Source: Peromyscus leucopus (taxonomy: Eukaryota > Chordata > Mammalia > Rodentia > Cricetidae). Taken from it: 64,000 nucleotides of DNA. The stretch covers positions 8,075,501 to 8,139,500 of the forward strand of contig NC_051069.1 of assembly GCF_004664715.2 (NCBI RefSeq), in the 5' to 3' direction. A program made the position numbers and the translations under genes. Below, piece after piece: positions 13,218-28,678 of this stretch. Position 1 is the first letter of the stretch; every line of letters starts with the position of its first letter. The notes under the pieces are model-generated. The model saw only the letters and a program-made list of their open reading frames with translations, was not told where the DNA came from and ran no database searches.

Positions 13218-13617
13218 TTTAATTGTTAAATTTATTTGAATTCATTTTCTTACCTTTTATTAGACATGGGATTGGTAGTTCTTAACAAATGTGAACACAA
13301 AATAATTGTGTGTTGGCTGTTAACTACACTCTACCAGTATTAGCTAGTACCAAAACTAGTAGCCAGCAACATTCCTTTTGTATTTTTGAGTTAGCAGAAC
13401 TTCACCTTTCCTCAAACCATAAACTCTCAGATCCTCTTATTCCCATTCCACAGAGCAGATATCCTGATTTTAGCGTCTGTCCCCTGCTGACAGCCTCTAG
13501 TATCTCAGCAGATCATTTTCATAAATCTTCAGGAAGTGGTATGGTTCTTAATGTCTTTAAGGGATTGCCACCCATTGTACTGGCCGCTGTCAAAACCTTT
13601 CATTATTGGGGTCCAAG

Positions 13618-13621
<4 letters not shown>

Positions 13622-13669
<48 letters not shown>
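13622..13669. repeat. (CA)24 microsatellite
   Basis: Uninterrupted CA dinucleotides. Confidence 0.98.
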
Positions 13670-13671
<2 letters not shown>

Positions 13672-13739
13672 CCCTACACCTGCCTGACATGGAACAATTT
13701 AAGAAGCAACATTATTTCATTTAAAGTTTTTTTTACTAC

Positions 13740-13895
13740 ACTTATGAGGGTGCAATGGGGCATGCCACAGTACTTGGAGATGAGAGAACAACTTGAGGGA
13801 GTTGATTTCTCTCTTTCCACTGTGTGGATCCCAGGGATCAGGTTGTCAGCCTTGGCAGCAAGTTCCTTTACTACTGAGTCATCTTGCTAGCCCTA
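13740..13895 (-). mobile_element. B3-type SINE
   Basis: 'cttggagatgagagaacaac' to 'tgagtcatcttgctagccc', reverse B3-like. Confidence 0.65.
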
Positions 13896-14773
13896 GAAAC
13901 TGTTTTATATATAACTAGTTTTATTTACATGTATTTTTTGCATTAAAGTGGATACATAAATAGCAGTACTATGTAAGATCTCTGGTTCCTACTTCCTCTT
14001 ACCCAAGGCTCTAGGGTAGACAGTTTGATAAGTAGACAGTTGTTTAGGCGGAAGATGGTAGAAAGAGGAGAGAATCTGACAACTGAAGTCAAAGCAGAGC
14101 TCCCCTCTGTGTGGGGTTGGTTTGGACCCCTGTTCGGCGCCCTGTAAGTCAAGGAAGAAACTGTGTAATTAGCACCCCAGGGCTCCCCTTATCTCTGCCC
14201 TTTTGTAATCACATTGTAAGCTCCACAGGCAAGAAATAGGTTTTGTTCATGTTTATATGTTGAATATCTGTTTTTCCGACAACCCCAAGTCAGAACACTG
14301 TGGGAGGGAGGGCTAAGAGAGAGGAGTGTAGGTGTACTTTTGGTATAGCTTGGGCAGATGAAATCTGGCAACTAGCTGTTGTTTAAAATAACACAGAATT
14401 CTTGTATAAGTCTATAAATATCGACTTACAATTTAAAAAATTCACAAAGCACAAATATAGTGAGCTCCCATGTAGCCATCCATTGATCCATCCTTCCTTA
14501 GAGAGGGGCACTGGTCAGGTAAACTCTTGTGTCTTCCTTCTAAGTAGGTGAATGACTAATAGAATGTGTGGATGCTAAGGGCCCAACCTGCAGCCATTAT
14601 CCTTGATTATCCTCTGTGGTACTAGTACTATTCAGAGACTCACAGAGTATAACTTCACCTTTGTTCACTAAATGTGTCAACCTCCAGTCCTGGAGAATAA
14701 TTGTCCCTTATTTATGAGTAGCAAAAATATATCATTCTTGATTAAGCACTATACTAAATTGAAATAACTTTGT

Positions 14774-14897
14774 GTGTGGTGGGGGTGGGGTGGTGGTGGT
14801 GGTAGTGGTGGGGTGGTGGTGGTGGTGGTTGGTGACTGAACTTGGGGTTGCACACATTTTAGGCAAGTTAACTCTGCAGAGCTAACATTCCCAGCCA
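14774..14897 (-). mobile_element. (TGG)n tract and reversed ID-type SINE
   Basis: TGG/TGGGG repeats at about 14774-14835, followed by 'ctgaacttggggttgcacac' and 'gctaacattcccagcc', a reversed ID/B4 head. Confidence 0.65.
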
Positions 14898-14907
14898 TTT
14901 ATTTTAC

Positions 14908-15010
14908 TTTGACACAAGGTTTTACTAACTTGCCTAGACTGGCTTTGAATTCCAGACCCTTCAGTCTCTTGAAGGGCTAAGATTGTAGGAGTGTATTAAC
15001 TATACCTAGC
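14908..15010 (-). mobile_element. Old B1 SINE, the host of a later insertion
   Basis: 'tgacacaaggttttactaac' through 'gtgtattaactatacctagc'. Diverged; a younger B1 has inserted at its end. Confidence 0.7.
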
Positions 15011-15198
15011 CTAAAAAAATTTTTTTTTTTTTTTTTTTTTGGTTTTTTGAGACTGGGTTTCTCTGTAGTTTTGTGCCTTTCCTGGAACTCACTTTGTAGA
15101 CCAGGCTGGCCTCGAATTCACAGAGATCCGCCTTCCTCTGCCTCCCAAGTGCTGGGATTAAAGATGTGTGCCACCACTGCCTGGCGCCTAAAAAAATT
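15009..15198 (-). mobile_element. Young B1 SINE with 13-bp target-site duplication
   Basis: B1 body at about 15022-15185 with a T-run (the reversed A-tail) on its left. It is flanked by the direct repeat 'gcctaaaaaaatt' at 15009-15021 and 15186-15198, the product of L1-type integration. Confidence 0.92.
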
Positions 15199-15329
15199 AA
15201 GTATCACTTAAGCCTTGTGAACTGACAAGTTGTAATATTTTGAGTTGACTTAGTATGAAGATTATATATATACCTTTAAAAGTCTGAAGAGCAAATTTAA
15301 ACTTAATGAACTCATTCCAGAATTTATCT

Positions 15330-15576
15330 TTTAATTTATGTATATTTATTTGTTTGGTGTGTGTGCATATCCACAGCACACATGTGGAGGTCAGAGGACA
15401 ACTTGTACCTTACTCCTTAAGGGGCCTGGGCATTGAACTCAGGTCATCATCTTGCCAGCCCAGTAAGCTATTTTTTTGGCATCTGTATTTTCTTTTAAGC
15501 TTTTGTGATGCTAGGAATTGAACCCAGACTTTCCTGCATGCTAGACAAATGCTCTATCCTGAGCTCTGTGCTCAGT
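15330..15576 (-). mobile_element. B3-type SINE and reversed ID element
   Basis: 'gtggaggtcagaggacaact' and 'caggtcatcatcttgccagc' (B3), then 'gatgctaggaattgaaccca' (reverse ID) at about 15500-15576. Confidence 0.7.
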
Positions 15577-15621
15577 TGAGTAATGTGTGTATTTTCTTAA
15601 AAAATAAACCTGCTGCCTTTT

Positions 15622-15881
15622 GATTGTTTTTGAGATAGTCTCCTAGCCTAGGCTACTCTTGAACTCACTATGTAGCCTAAGCTGCTTCAACTTGAAACTT
15701 TCCTGCCTTAGCTTCCTGAATACTGGGATTACAAGAGTACAGCACCATGCCTGGCTTTTATTGTTCGTCTGTTTGTTTGTTTTGAGACAGGCTGGCCTGG
15801 AACTCTTGGTAGTCCTCCTGCTTCAGCCTCCTAAGTGCTGGGATTATAGTCATGAGTCATCATGACTGTCCTACAGCTTTA

Positions 15882-15936
<55 letters not shown>
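15622..15936 (-). mobile_element. Two B1 SINE copies and (CA)n
   Basis: B1 at about 15622-15757 and about 15775-15872, both minus, followed by pure (CA)n at 15884-15936. Confidence 0.82.
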
Positions 15937-15939
<3 letters not shown>

Positions 15940-18300
15940 TCCTACTATATCAGAAGATTTTTGTTTAAAATGTCCTAAAGCAGATGCATATGCTAAATTC
16001 TATTAGTCAAAATCTATTCATTGGATTTATATAAATTAGGTAGTCCTTACTACTGCCCTTTGTGCTACTGGAGTGTAACATAAGCTGTTATAGTTGCCTT
16101 TGAGTACACATCCTTGGGAAAACAGAGAAACCGTAATACTGGTGTGAGTGGGATTTTAACTTACTTCACATGAGTTAAGTAGATCCCATTTTCACTTTAA
16201 AAATAACCTTTTGCTTAATTTTTGAAGCATCTATTGTGATAATTTTCATTCTTCCAGCTGTTTAAAGTAACTATACCAAATGTAGGTTAGTTCTGTCTTA
16301 AACATAAAATGTAGATTATAGATTTTCTGTGTGCAGAACAACAGTAGGCATTCTTGTAAGTTAGTTTGAGAAATCCATTTTATTTAGTTCGAGGTACAGT
16401 CCCTCTGCACAGTGAACAAATATATTACAAATCTGTGATTTAAAAAAGTATTGCCATTTCATAGTCTCTTATACTATTGTACAATAACTGTGTTCTTTAT
16501 TTGTCTGACTTGTATACACATTAATTTACTGGATTGAAGTTTTCATTTTGAAAAATAATGGAACAGATCTTTCCAAATCATTGTTAGAATGCACAGTGCA
16601 CATGTTTAGGCCGACTGCAAACCTATTTGTGATTGTTAGACAGAAATTCCTAACAGCTCTGCATGATTGAAATGTCTTAGTGCTAACTCTTAGTTATGTG
16701 AAGGCTGCTGTCGTCACCATAGTTAATCACATCTTTGACCTTTGCCTTCTCCTCTGTATTGCCTGATTGAATTGTGTTGCCTGAAATGTTGTAGAGTGCT
16801 ACAGTTGGAGAGTTGTTAGAGCTCTGCCCCCACTCTGTGTCTCTTCTCTCATGTGTAGGGAAATAAAGGAGCCCAGAGAGGGCAAGTGACTTAACAGGAG
16901 TGCTGCTAACATCTCTTGACCGAGCTCTAGCCATCCCACCTCTCGCTGGACACTTTTGTGCAGAGGGGAGTTGGCAAGAGAGAAGGGAGACTTGGAATTT
17001 GCATGATTGCAGTTTGCCAGGTAGCAGTTATTGTACATGCAGGATAAGGGAAGAAGATAAAGCCTGGGATCGAGATGCCATTTCTCCTTGCTGATTGGAT
17101 TTTGCCATGCTTCTTCATCCTTGCTTCACAAAGATAATTGAACACTCATGGCCCTGAAATACTGAGGTGAGTCTCTTAACTATGTCTTTATACATATGTA
17201 TGAGAAATATTAGCTTAGGTCTACAAAGTAATTTTCTAGTGTTTCTAGTTTAATAAGGCTTTTTGGAAAGTTCACTATTGCTGATCACTCGCTTCCATGC
17301 ACACATGCAGCATTCGTGTTTATTTTCCTCTAATGCTAAAAGGGCCTTATGCCTTGAGTGAAGTGAGGAGGGAGATCTGCTTCTATATTTATTTTCTTGT
17401 TTTGCTGTTTCTTACTCAAACTAAGGGATTCCAAGCTGACTTCCAGTTAGTATCAACTCCACTTCCTGTAGCAGTATTCAGCTCTACAGTCTTCTAGCCC
17501 CCCTTCTGTAAACCCTTTTTAGGTAATTTTCACTGGCTAGACCCTTACTACTCTTTAAGAGCTTGGGGTGGCACAAGGGTGGCCATTAACTTCCAGTTTG
17601 CCCTTAATTCTTATGAAGGGGTCCTATAGGAATTTGGGAATTAGCCACATTCAGAATTGTCCAAGCCTCAGTTTACCTGCTATTAAACTCTGCAGTGGGA
17701 GCTATGAACTTATCTGAACAGGATTTTTAAAACACTAACTAATGGAATACATATTTGCCCATCTCAATAAGTGCTGGGCGTTAAAAAAAATTTTTTTTTT
17801 ACCTTTATTTAATTTAATTCCATCAAAAAGCACAATATATGTTAAGCAACTTAAGCTTGCCATGCCTACATTTGTGTAATTTCTTTACACTTTTAGGTTC
17901 CATGCTACATCAAGTGCCATCTGCGAAGAATTGCTTGAAAACAAGTCAAGGGACTCCCAACTAAGTAAACTGAATGGGCCAAGTGGATGGTTTCTAGGGA
18001 AACTCAATTCTTACCAGCCTATGCTTTGTTATGATGCTGGTGATCTACCCTAGGGCCTTGCTCACTAGGCAAGTGGTCTTTATCAGGGCTGCACCCCAGC
18101 CCTGTGACTGCCTTTTTAAAGCAGCCGCTTAGTCCTCTGGCGCACACAGAACGACCCAGGTACTGGGTGTACTGATGTAATGCAGCCAGGCCAGGGTTGG
18201 CATTCATTATTCTTGAACTTTGACTTGGTAAAATTTGGTAAAGCAGGCATAGAAATTATTCTAGACCGAATGAAAGTGCTGCACTTTTGAAATAATTACT

Positions 18301-18948
18301 CTTTTATTTTATTTTTTCCCTTCTCTTTCTGTTTTGCCTACTTTCACTGATGGGGCAGAAGAAAGTGACTCTGTCTTTATTAAATTCTTGTTTTTGAAAA
18401 TGCAAGTTGTCAGAAGTATGCTACATTTTAAACTCTGATTATGGCTGTTATAATTTGATGGACCATTCTTTATGTACACAGACTTTACGATTAATATTAG
18501 AACAGTTCGTGTCCACGTACCAGTTCCCTTAGGTACTGAAACAGATGTTGGTGGTAACAACAATCAACAGCACATACACATTTCGGGTGCTTTAAAGTGC
18601 CCTCTCCCTTCCCCAGCCCCCTTTCCTTCTAGGAAAGCTTGCAGAACCTAAGCTACATGCACCTTAAGCGTTGTTTCAGAATATTAAATACATATCTTTT
18701 AGCTGAATTTAGCTGATGTTGATGAGTAGCAATATCTTAAATGTTTTAAAAATCATATCCAGGGCATTTAGGGCTGAAGATGATAGGATTTGTCTTTGTG
18801 AACAGACTTCCTTGAACAGTTACCCAACCCCATTTGAAGTGCTTCCTTCAGTCCAGGTCATCTGTACTGATATTTCAAGTCACGGATTGTCTTCTTTCAG
18901 AGTCAGAGAATAGTCAGCAGAGCACACTAAGAGGGAAGCTTATCCCTC
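18301..18948 (-). other. MEGF11: MEGF11 3'UTR (proximal part, end unresolved)
   Basis: Follows the MEGF11 stop on the minus strand. The first AATAAA is at 18376-18381, about 570 nt past the stop, and two overlapping copies lie at 18303-18313. No SINE is evident, which fits transcribed UTR. A longer UTR reaching 17804 or beyond is possible. Confidence 0.5.
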
Positions 18949-19968
<1,020 letters not shown>

Positions 19969-20164
19969 TCATATAAATACCAGAAACAGACTACAGTCAA
20001 GTTTGTGTGCCTTCAGGATCCTGGGGCTGGAAGACTGTGATATCGGAAGGTTAAATCTTATTCAATGTCTTAAGGCATGCTTTCTTAGGTATTCTTTTCC
20101 CACAGAAACAGGTTTTGGAAGGACAAGAAAATCGTTGGCTTTAATCATTAGATATTAGCTCAAG

Positions 20165-20335
20165 ATTATTCACAGTATGCAATTACATGTATTGTTTAGT
20201 TTATACAAATGCTAGCTGGTATGTTATCATGTGGAAGCCCAGAGAGGTACAGTAACTTGGCTAGGGTCATGAGTTAGTAAATAGCACTGCAAAGCTAAGA
20301 CTCAAATCTGTGCTCTGGGACTTCTTGGCCCCATG
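20165..20335 (-). mobile_element. MIR-like ancient SINE
   Basis: 'cagagaggtacagtaacttg' followed by 'tcatgagttagtaaatagca' matches the MIR core in reverse. Highly diverged. Confidence 0.5.
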
Positions 20336-21847
20336 TTTTCTGTGATGATGACTACAAACTTTGATTCAGCATATATGTGTTTTAGTATGGATGTCAACAG
20401 TTTAGCGGTCTTCAGCAAATAGCAGCATCCCTGTCTTTCAGGAGCTCATCCTTAGAGTGGGCTAAATGAAGTGTAGCAGGTATAAAAAGCCCTCGGTTTC
20501 AAGCTGGCCTTTGAAACGGTACCTGAGTGTTGTTAGCAAGCTCTAAGTGTAGTCCAGGCTCATCTTCCCCGGTCCTTGGGAATGTTGACTGGAACTTGTT
20601 TCAGTTGTATCCCTCTCTGTCATTAGAACTCAGTGTCTAATAAGAATGAGATGAAGTGACAGTGGCTCTCCTGGAGATCCCTTAGTGACTAGAGTCACAG
20701 GGAAAAGAAAGGGACTTCAACTGCTACTCTCCTTCCCTTCGGGGTGATGCTCTATCTGTGCGCAGTAAACTAGTCTGACAGTTGTGTCCCTTAGCTGTGA
20801 GGCACCGGCAGGCAAGGTGTCTCTAAGTGAGTACTCTTGAGAGTCAAGAGTAACCTAAGAGCCTCTCACCTCAATGTCGGGGAAAGTGAGCTGGTGAAAT
20901 TCTTAGGGAATCTGCTCACTAGAACCACCACACTTTCCATTTGGGGCTGTCAGCTAAGCTCTCTGCCCCCAGTTTTGATTTTGCTGAAAATGTTAAAAAG
21001 TGAAAGCCATGTGACTCAAGGGGAACTGGACGTGCAAGTGACTGAAGTAACTGAGCTGGACACCAGCACGGATGGTCTGGTGTGGAGGGGTTCACTCGGG
21101 ACGTTGGCAGCTCCTACTCTGGCAGGCAGCATGTCCTTGCTTGTGTGTAGAAGTGCGTTCACCACTAGTTCTCGTCCCTTCAGGTGTTCAGAGTGCTGGG
21201 CCGCAGCAAAGCATCAGCTGTCCCCCTCCTGCTGCCTGCCTGCCTCAGTGCTTTAGGAAGAAACTGAGACTTAGGGAAGTCAGTTCCTCAGAGTCCCACG
21301 GCCTCTCCTAGCAAAGCCAGTTCCAGAAGCAAATCCAAAGTGCTTTTCATCCCAGCTGAGCTCACAAGTTGGGAGAGAAGTTGGCTTTAGTCTGGTTGGT
21401 CTAAGGCTGACCTTTGTAGCATCTGACTCAGGGAGGAAAAAACATTCCTGCTAGATAATGAGCGGTCTCAGCCTGTTCTGGCTAGGACTGAAGGGTAGGT
21501 AAACAGGTGCTTCTGCTGGTGGAAGCCTACCCACGCAGAGGACGGAGAGCATGGTGGCCTGGATTCTAGATTGTGACTTGTCTAAGGCTGTCATCTTCGT
21601 TTGCCTCGCAGTACTTCCTTAGTACTGGGGAGTGGTGTAAGCCTGAGAACTTCCCAGTCTGTCCTGATATGGTTGGTCTGCACTCATCGGGCAGGGAGAG
21701 GCTCAGGACTTCTTGTTTAAAAGCTGTCCGTTACTTGTCACCACTGTCTTGGTTGCATATTATGTGGAATTGAGGGACAGCTTACTTTGTGGAGCACTTG
21801 AAGAGTGACTTTCATTCCAGTTAGGTTATTCGAAACTTAGGCGTTGG

Positions 21848-21986
21848 CTGTGATTGGGCACACCTGTAATCCCAGCATTTGGGAGGCAAAAGCTCGCAGA
21901 TCTGAGTTCAAGGCTGGCTTGGTTCACACATCAAGTTCCAGGCCAGCCAGGACTTTATAGTGAGACCTTGTCTCAAAGCAAATAGA
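21848..21986 (+). mobile_element. B1/B4-type SINE
   Basis: 'cacacctgtaatcccagcat' and 'gagaccttgtctcaaagcaa', forward 7SL-type body. Confidence 0.8.
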
Positions 21987-24884
21987 AAGAAACTTGGTGG
22001 GGCGCTGGACAGGAAAGGACTGCTATTACTGTTTAGAAATGAGGAAACCAAAGCTCAAAGTTTGTTAGTCTAATGCTTAGTGCTTAGGACGCAGCCACTG
22101 TCTTATCTGACAATCAAGATGTTTTTCCATCAGCATGTCTAGTTAGCTGGAGTGTAAGCTCTTTACAGCTGCATCACTTTATCCTTCCTAGAAATACCAG
22201 GGCCTGCTGAGAGGACAGGCTAAGTTAGAGCAGTGGAAAGCCTTCGAGCCTCACCCAGCTGTGTTTTCACCAGAAAGTGAAACAGTGGGCTGCTCTCAAT
22301 ATTTGATGAAGAAAACGTTAGCTTTATCCATTTCAGTATATTCCTTCTCCTGGGCTAAATTGTAGCTGGGGCGAAGGGGATTAGGCTCAGGGCCAAGGAT
22401 CTTCCATACCAGGTTTGCAGATCAAGACAAGACGGAGAAACCCATGGAGAGTGGTGTTTGGGGAGCCTGCTGAGTTATCCCAGTCTGCTGGGAACTGGAG
22501 GAGACGGGGCAAGGCAAGCCAGAGAACTGAGCCTCAGGAAGCCAAGCCTTTCTCTTGTTGAGTCATCCACCTGCCTGCTCTGATGACAGGGTGTGGGGAA
22601 GAGTAACCAGCTGGGCCGGGATACTTCCTCATCCCTTCGCAAGCCCACTCCCACCCCAGTGCCTGCTTGTCAGGGCACTGTGCAAAGAAAGAGGAAGCAT
22701 GCAGTCCTCCACGTGCCGTGGCACTTACTCTCCTTGTTTCCTCCTCTGGACCTTACGCAGTTGTGCGTATCATCACAGTCAAGATGGGTTTCTGAAATGA
22801 ACATCTTCATTTTTTGAGGAAGCACAAGTCTAGGGAGGAAACAACTTCCCAATATGTGAATATGTTCTGAACCTGTGAGTATGTTCTGAACCTATTAAGG
22901 CCTGGTAGCCATTTAGGGCCCAGGTTACTCAAATTTATGTGGAAACCCAGACACTTAAGTATCTGTTGCTCACCTCTGAGCTGCTGCTGTCAATAGGAGG
23001 CCAGTGTGCTGCTTCTGTTCCTGGGGTTAAGCTAGCATTCTTCACTTCAGTGAGAGATAGATATGGGGAGGGATGGGATGTACGGGTGTGGGGGTGGGTT
23101 GGTTATCTGAGATCCAGAAAACACTGGCCAGCCACAAGCGTTGTCAGGATGTCAGTGGGCTTCTTCTAAGTGTCTGAGAACCCAAAGTCACGTGAGGGAT
23201 CACAGGTTGGGGGAGTGGCAGTCCAGGCCCAAGATTCCCAGATAGAAGAAGAAGGTGGAGAGAAGTGGATTTTTTCCTGTCACACTTGGAAAGCATGACA
23301 GACAAGGAATTGGACACGCCAGTTCATTGTACAGTCACTATGCTGAAGGAGGAAAGGGAAGGCAGGTGCTTAGCTGTGTAAGCAGTCTCCTTCAGCCTCC
23401 CAAGGTGACGGTGAGTGGAGTTCCCAGTTAGAGAAAAGGAGATGTTACTGAATTAGGACTTTTAGAATGTCAGAGTTGGAAAGGGCCTTACCGGTGGTGC
23501 TATCACAACTGTCCTTTTTTAAAAAGGAAAAAAAAAAAGCCAAGACCCACACGTACTGCTGTGTCTAGTGAGCACTGCACAGCTGAACTGGAGCCCAAAT
23601 CCTTTCCTTCTCTGGCAAGCCACACCCCCCCCCCACACACACACACCAAGTTTAGAGAACTCCTAGACTCTTAATTAGTCCTGCTGGGTTTGGCTTGCCC
23701 CTATTGCTTTAGTGACATGAAATAGCTGGGGATTTAGCCAGCAGGTAGGATTTGTTCCATGTGTTGTTTTGTAAGCATTTCTTACATTCATATGTAAGTT
23801 CTACAAAGATACGTCACTGGCCTCTTTTTGAACTCTGTTGTGCCATGTTGGCCCCCAACACTTGATGTACATTTGCCTACACAGTTCTCTCTAAAAGGCT
23901 GATTAGAGCCAGTTGTGGAACAGAATTTGGCTGCTTGCCTGTGAGAGCCTCCCATGCACTCAGATGATTCCATAAGACAGGAATGCAGTGATGCCGAGGC
24001 AGAGACTGGCTTTCATTGGCTTTGTTTTATGGTTTTGAGTTTAAAAGCAGTTACCCTAATCACCATGCACACGATGACAGGGAAGGTGTGCCTGTACACT
24101 AGTCCCAGGGCTTGTCTGAGCTATTCTCCATTGAGTCATGCATCTTCTCAGAGCCTCAAAGGCCCTGGGATAGCTCTCTAGTCCTCATTCCACACTGAGA
24201 AACAGATTTAGGGACATAGCAGACAAGTGGCATTATGGCTCTTCTGTTGGCAGCCTCACATACCGAAATGGTGTGTGCCTCCATTTGGATGGTTTAAACC
24301 AGAATCCTCAGAAACTTGCCATAATCAAGCTCCTGGGGTAATACGGCCTATGGGCTGGCTTAGAGCTTGGGAATGGCCTCCTCCTCAGACAGGTCTCCTG
24401 GGCTTTGCATATCCTAAACCTGATGGTCGCTCAGCCTGCTCTCCTCTTTCTTGTAGAACACACCACCACCCATGTTCTGCTCATCTCACTTCTGATAGCC
24501 AACTTCCTAAGATTGTACACAAGTTGCTCTCCTGATTAGGAGATGGCCATGCTAGGTCTGAAAGATCAGAACAGAAAGCTGGGAAAGCTGGGGGCAGTTT
24601 AGACTAATGATAGTTGGATAATAAATTCATAAGGATAGCCTGAGGTACTCCTCTCAGTTGCAGAGTGCTGGGCCCTCCTCTCCATCTACTGCAGCAGAAT
24701 CTGATGGGGGGGGGGTGTAAACCTGCAATTTGAACACAACTTGTAAGGTGACTCTGGTGCAGAGGTAGATTTAGAATATCAGTTGGGATTTTTGCTGAGT
24801 TTTATTACTGCTCTTTCAGTTTGAGACTTTGAAACATTTCCCAGAGACATCACATTGGTACCACTTTTATAATACACAAAAGCG

Positions 24885-25060
24885 CTTCCCATCCGACTTT
24901 ATTGGACACCCAAGATAACCTTGTTAGATAATAAGACAGGCATGAGTCAACAGGACAGGCATAATTATCCCAACTTTGCAGGTGAAGAAACAACCTTAGG
25001 AAACACATGGTTAATAAGTGACAGAGTTCCAAAGCACCCTGCCTAGCTCACATGTTCCAG
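24885..25060 (-). mobile_element. MIR-like ancient SINE
   Basis: 'caggtgaagaaacaacctta' and 'ggttaataagtgacagagtt' fit the reversed MIR 3' half. Confidence 0.5.
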
Positions 25061-25602
25061 CATTTAAACCTGGGACCTAACTGGGGGGCTGGACTCGATC
25101 TTTGGCTTCACCTGTAGACTTCCTAGAGGGATGGTCCGCCTTGTATGTAGTTCTTGTGGCGTAGGGATCTTTCTTGGACGCAGAGATCTCTGGAGGATAG
25201 GGGCTGTTAACATGGGCATCATTTGCAATCTTTGTGCCCCACCCAGAAAGGCAGCAGGTGCAGGGTGGTGGTCCTTGCCAGCACAACAGAAAGCCTCTGG
25301 GGCAGGTAGATTGACTTTATTTCAGATTTATAATCAATTTAACTCGTACTAATTGGTTGGATAATGATGGTCTACATTTCCGAAGACATTTAGTTGGCAT
25401 CTATAACAAACCCACAAGCGTTTGCTAAGCAGGTGCAACTGCAATGGAAAGATGAATTCATTATTATTAGGATTGCTCCTCCTGGGCAGAGCCACCCAGT
25501 GGCTCTGGGTCCCGTGAGCTTCTTAGCTTTTTTGTTTGTTTGTTTTTTTTAAGGGGCATGGGGTTTGCAGTATTCTCTCAGGCAGAATTCCTTGCCATTT
25601 CA

Positions 25603-28072
<2,470 letters not shown>

Positions 28073-28174
28073 CTGGTGAGTGTGGCTCATTGTGGCGGCT
28101 GAGGTGTCTAAGTTCAATGTAGAAGTCTTCGGGCGGGTACCTGGCCTCCAGGGCACTGATCTGGAAATGGGAGT
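28073..28174 (-). CDS. MEGF11: MEGF11 cytoplasmic cassette exon
   Basis: 102 nt, phase 1 to phase 1. After a split Asp codon it reads SHFQISALEARYPP, EDFYIELRHLSRHNEPHSP, and ends in a split Gly. The acceptor is 'cattcctctcactag' and the donor G|GTCAGA. It belongs to the longer cytoplasmic-tail isoform. RYPPEDFYIE contributes two tyrosines. In human the equivalent of RHNEPHSP is RHAEPHSP as I recall. Confidence 0.93.
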
Positions 28175-28611
28175 CTAGTGAGAGGAATGACAGGGAGGAG
28201 CCATTATTCCTAGGGCCTGGATGGCAGGAGAAGGGGGTGGGAAGCAGAGGGTAGGGTAGGGGGCAGGCCAGAAGGAATCGGGATCTCCATGTAGCATCCA
28301 AAGGGGTTGGGGTTATCCGTCCTTTTCTCCTCCCCTCCCATTCCATTCCGCCCTCCACTAGGGCAGAGGGAAGAAGCCTTGAAAAGTGCCAGGCAGAGGA
28401 TCCTTTTCCACAGTGGCAAATACACTTTCTGCTTCCACTGGAGATTTCCTCATTCCATTCCTAGTAGTCACTGGGCCACAGCCATGCGCTCCCTATACAC
28501 CACAGAGGAAGCCGTGCTCGGTACTCAGCTCTTGCTTTTAGATGGGGCAGCTCCCCCAGTACAGAGGTCGTGGTGGGGCTGATGGGGAAGACAACTCAAG
28601 CCACTACTGAC
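28175..28611 (-). other. MEGF11: MEGF11 intron (437 bp)
   Basis: Short intron with GT-AG ends and unique sequence; nothing else recognised. Confidence 0.85.
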
Positions 28612-28678
28612 CTAATACGTTCACATAGCTGTAGGGGGTCCAGCCTGCTGTGTCTCTGTCAAGGGACTTGTTACTGAG
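28612..28678 (-). CDS. MEGF11: MEGF11 cytoplasmic cassette exon (67 nt)
   Basis: 67 nt, phase 0 to phase 1. It reads LSNKSLDRDTAGWTPY then SYVNVL, with the last G of the exon completed by the next exon as Asp. The acceptor is 'tctccaaacag' and the donor G|GTCAGT. YVNV is a YxN unit resembling a Grb2-SH2 site (inference). The exon is asymmetric, so it must be included or skipped together with the 30645-30763 exon. Confidence 0.92.

Larger units (their letters stand above)
10400..18300. other. Intergenic region between convergent RAB11A and MEGF11
   Basis: Mixed unique AT-rich sequence and SINE clusters (12.2-13.2, 13.6-13.9 and 14.8-15.9 kb). No coding exon, tRNA or rRNA was recognised. The repeat-poor stretches 10.4-12.1 and 16.0-18.3 kb could be distal 3'UTR of either gene. 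Minus-strand AATAAA candidates occur at 17804-17809 and 18303-18313. Confidence 0.6.
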
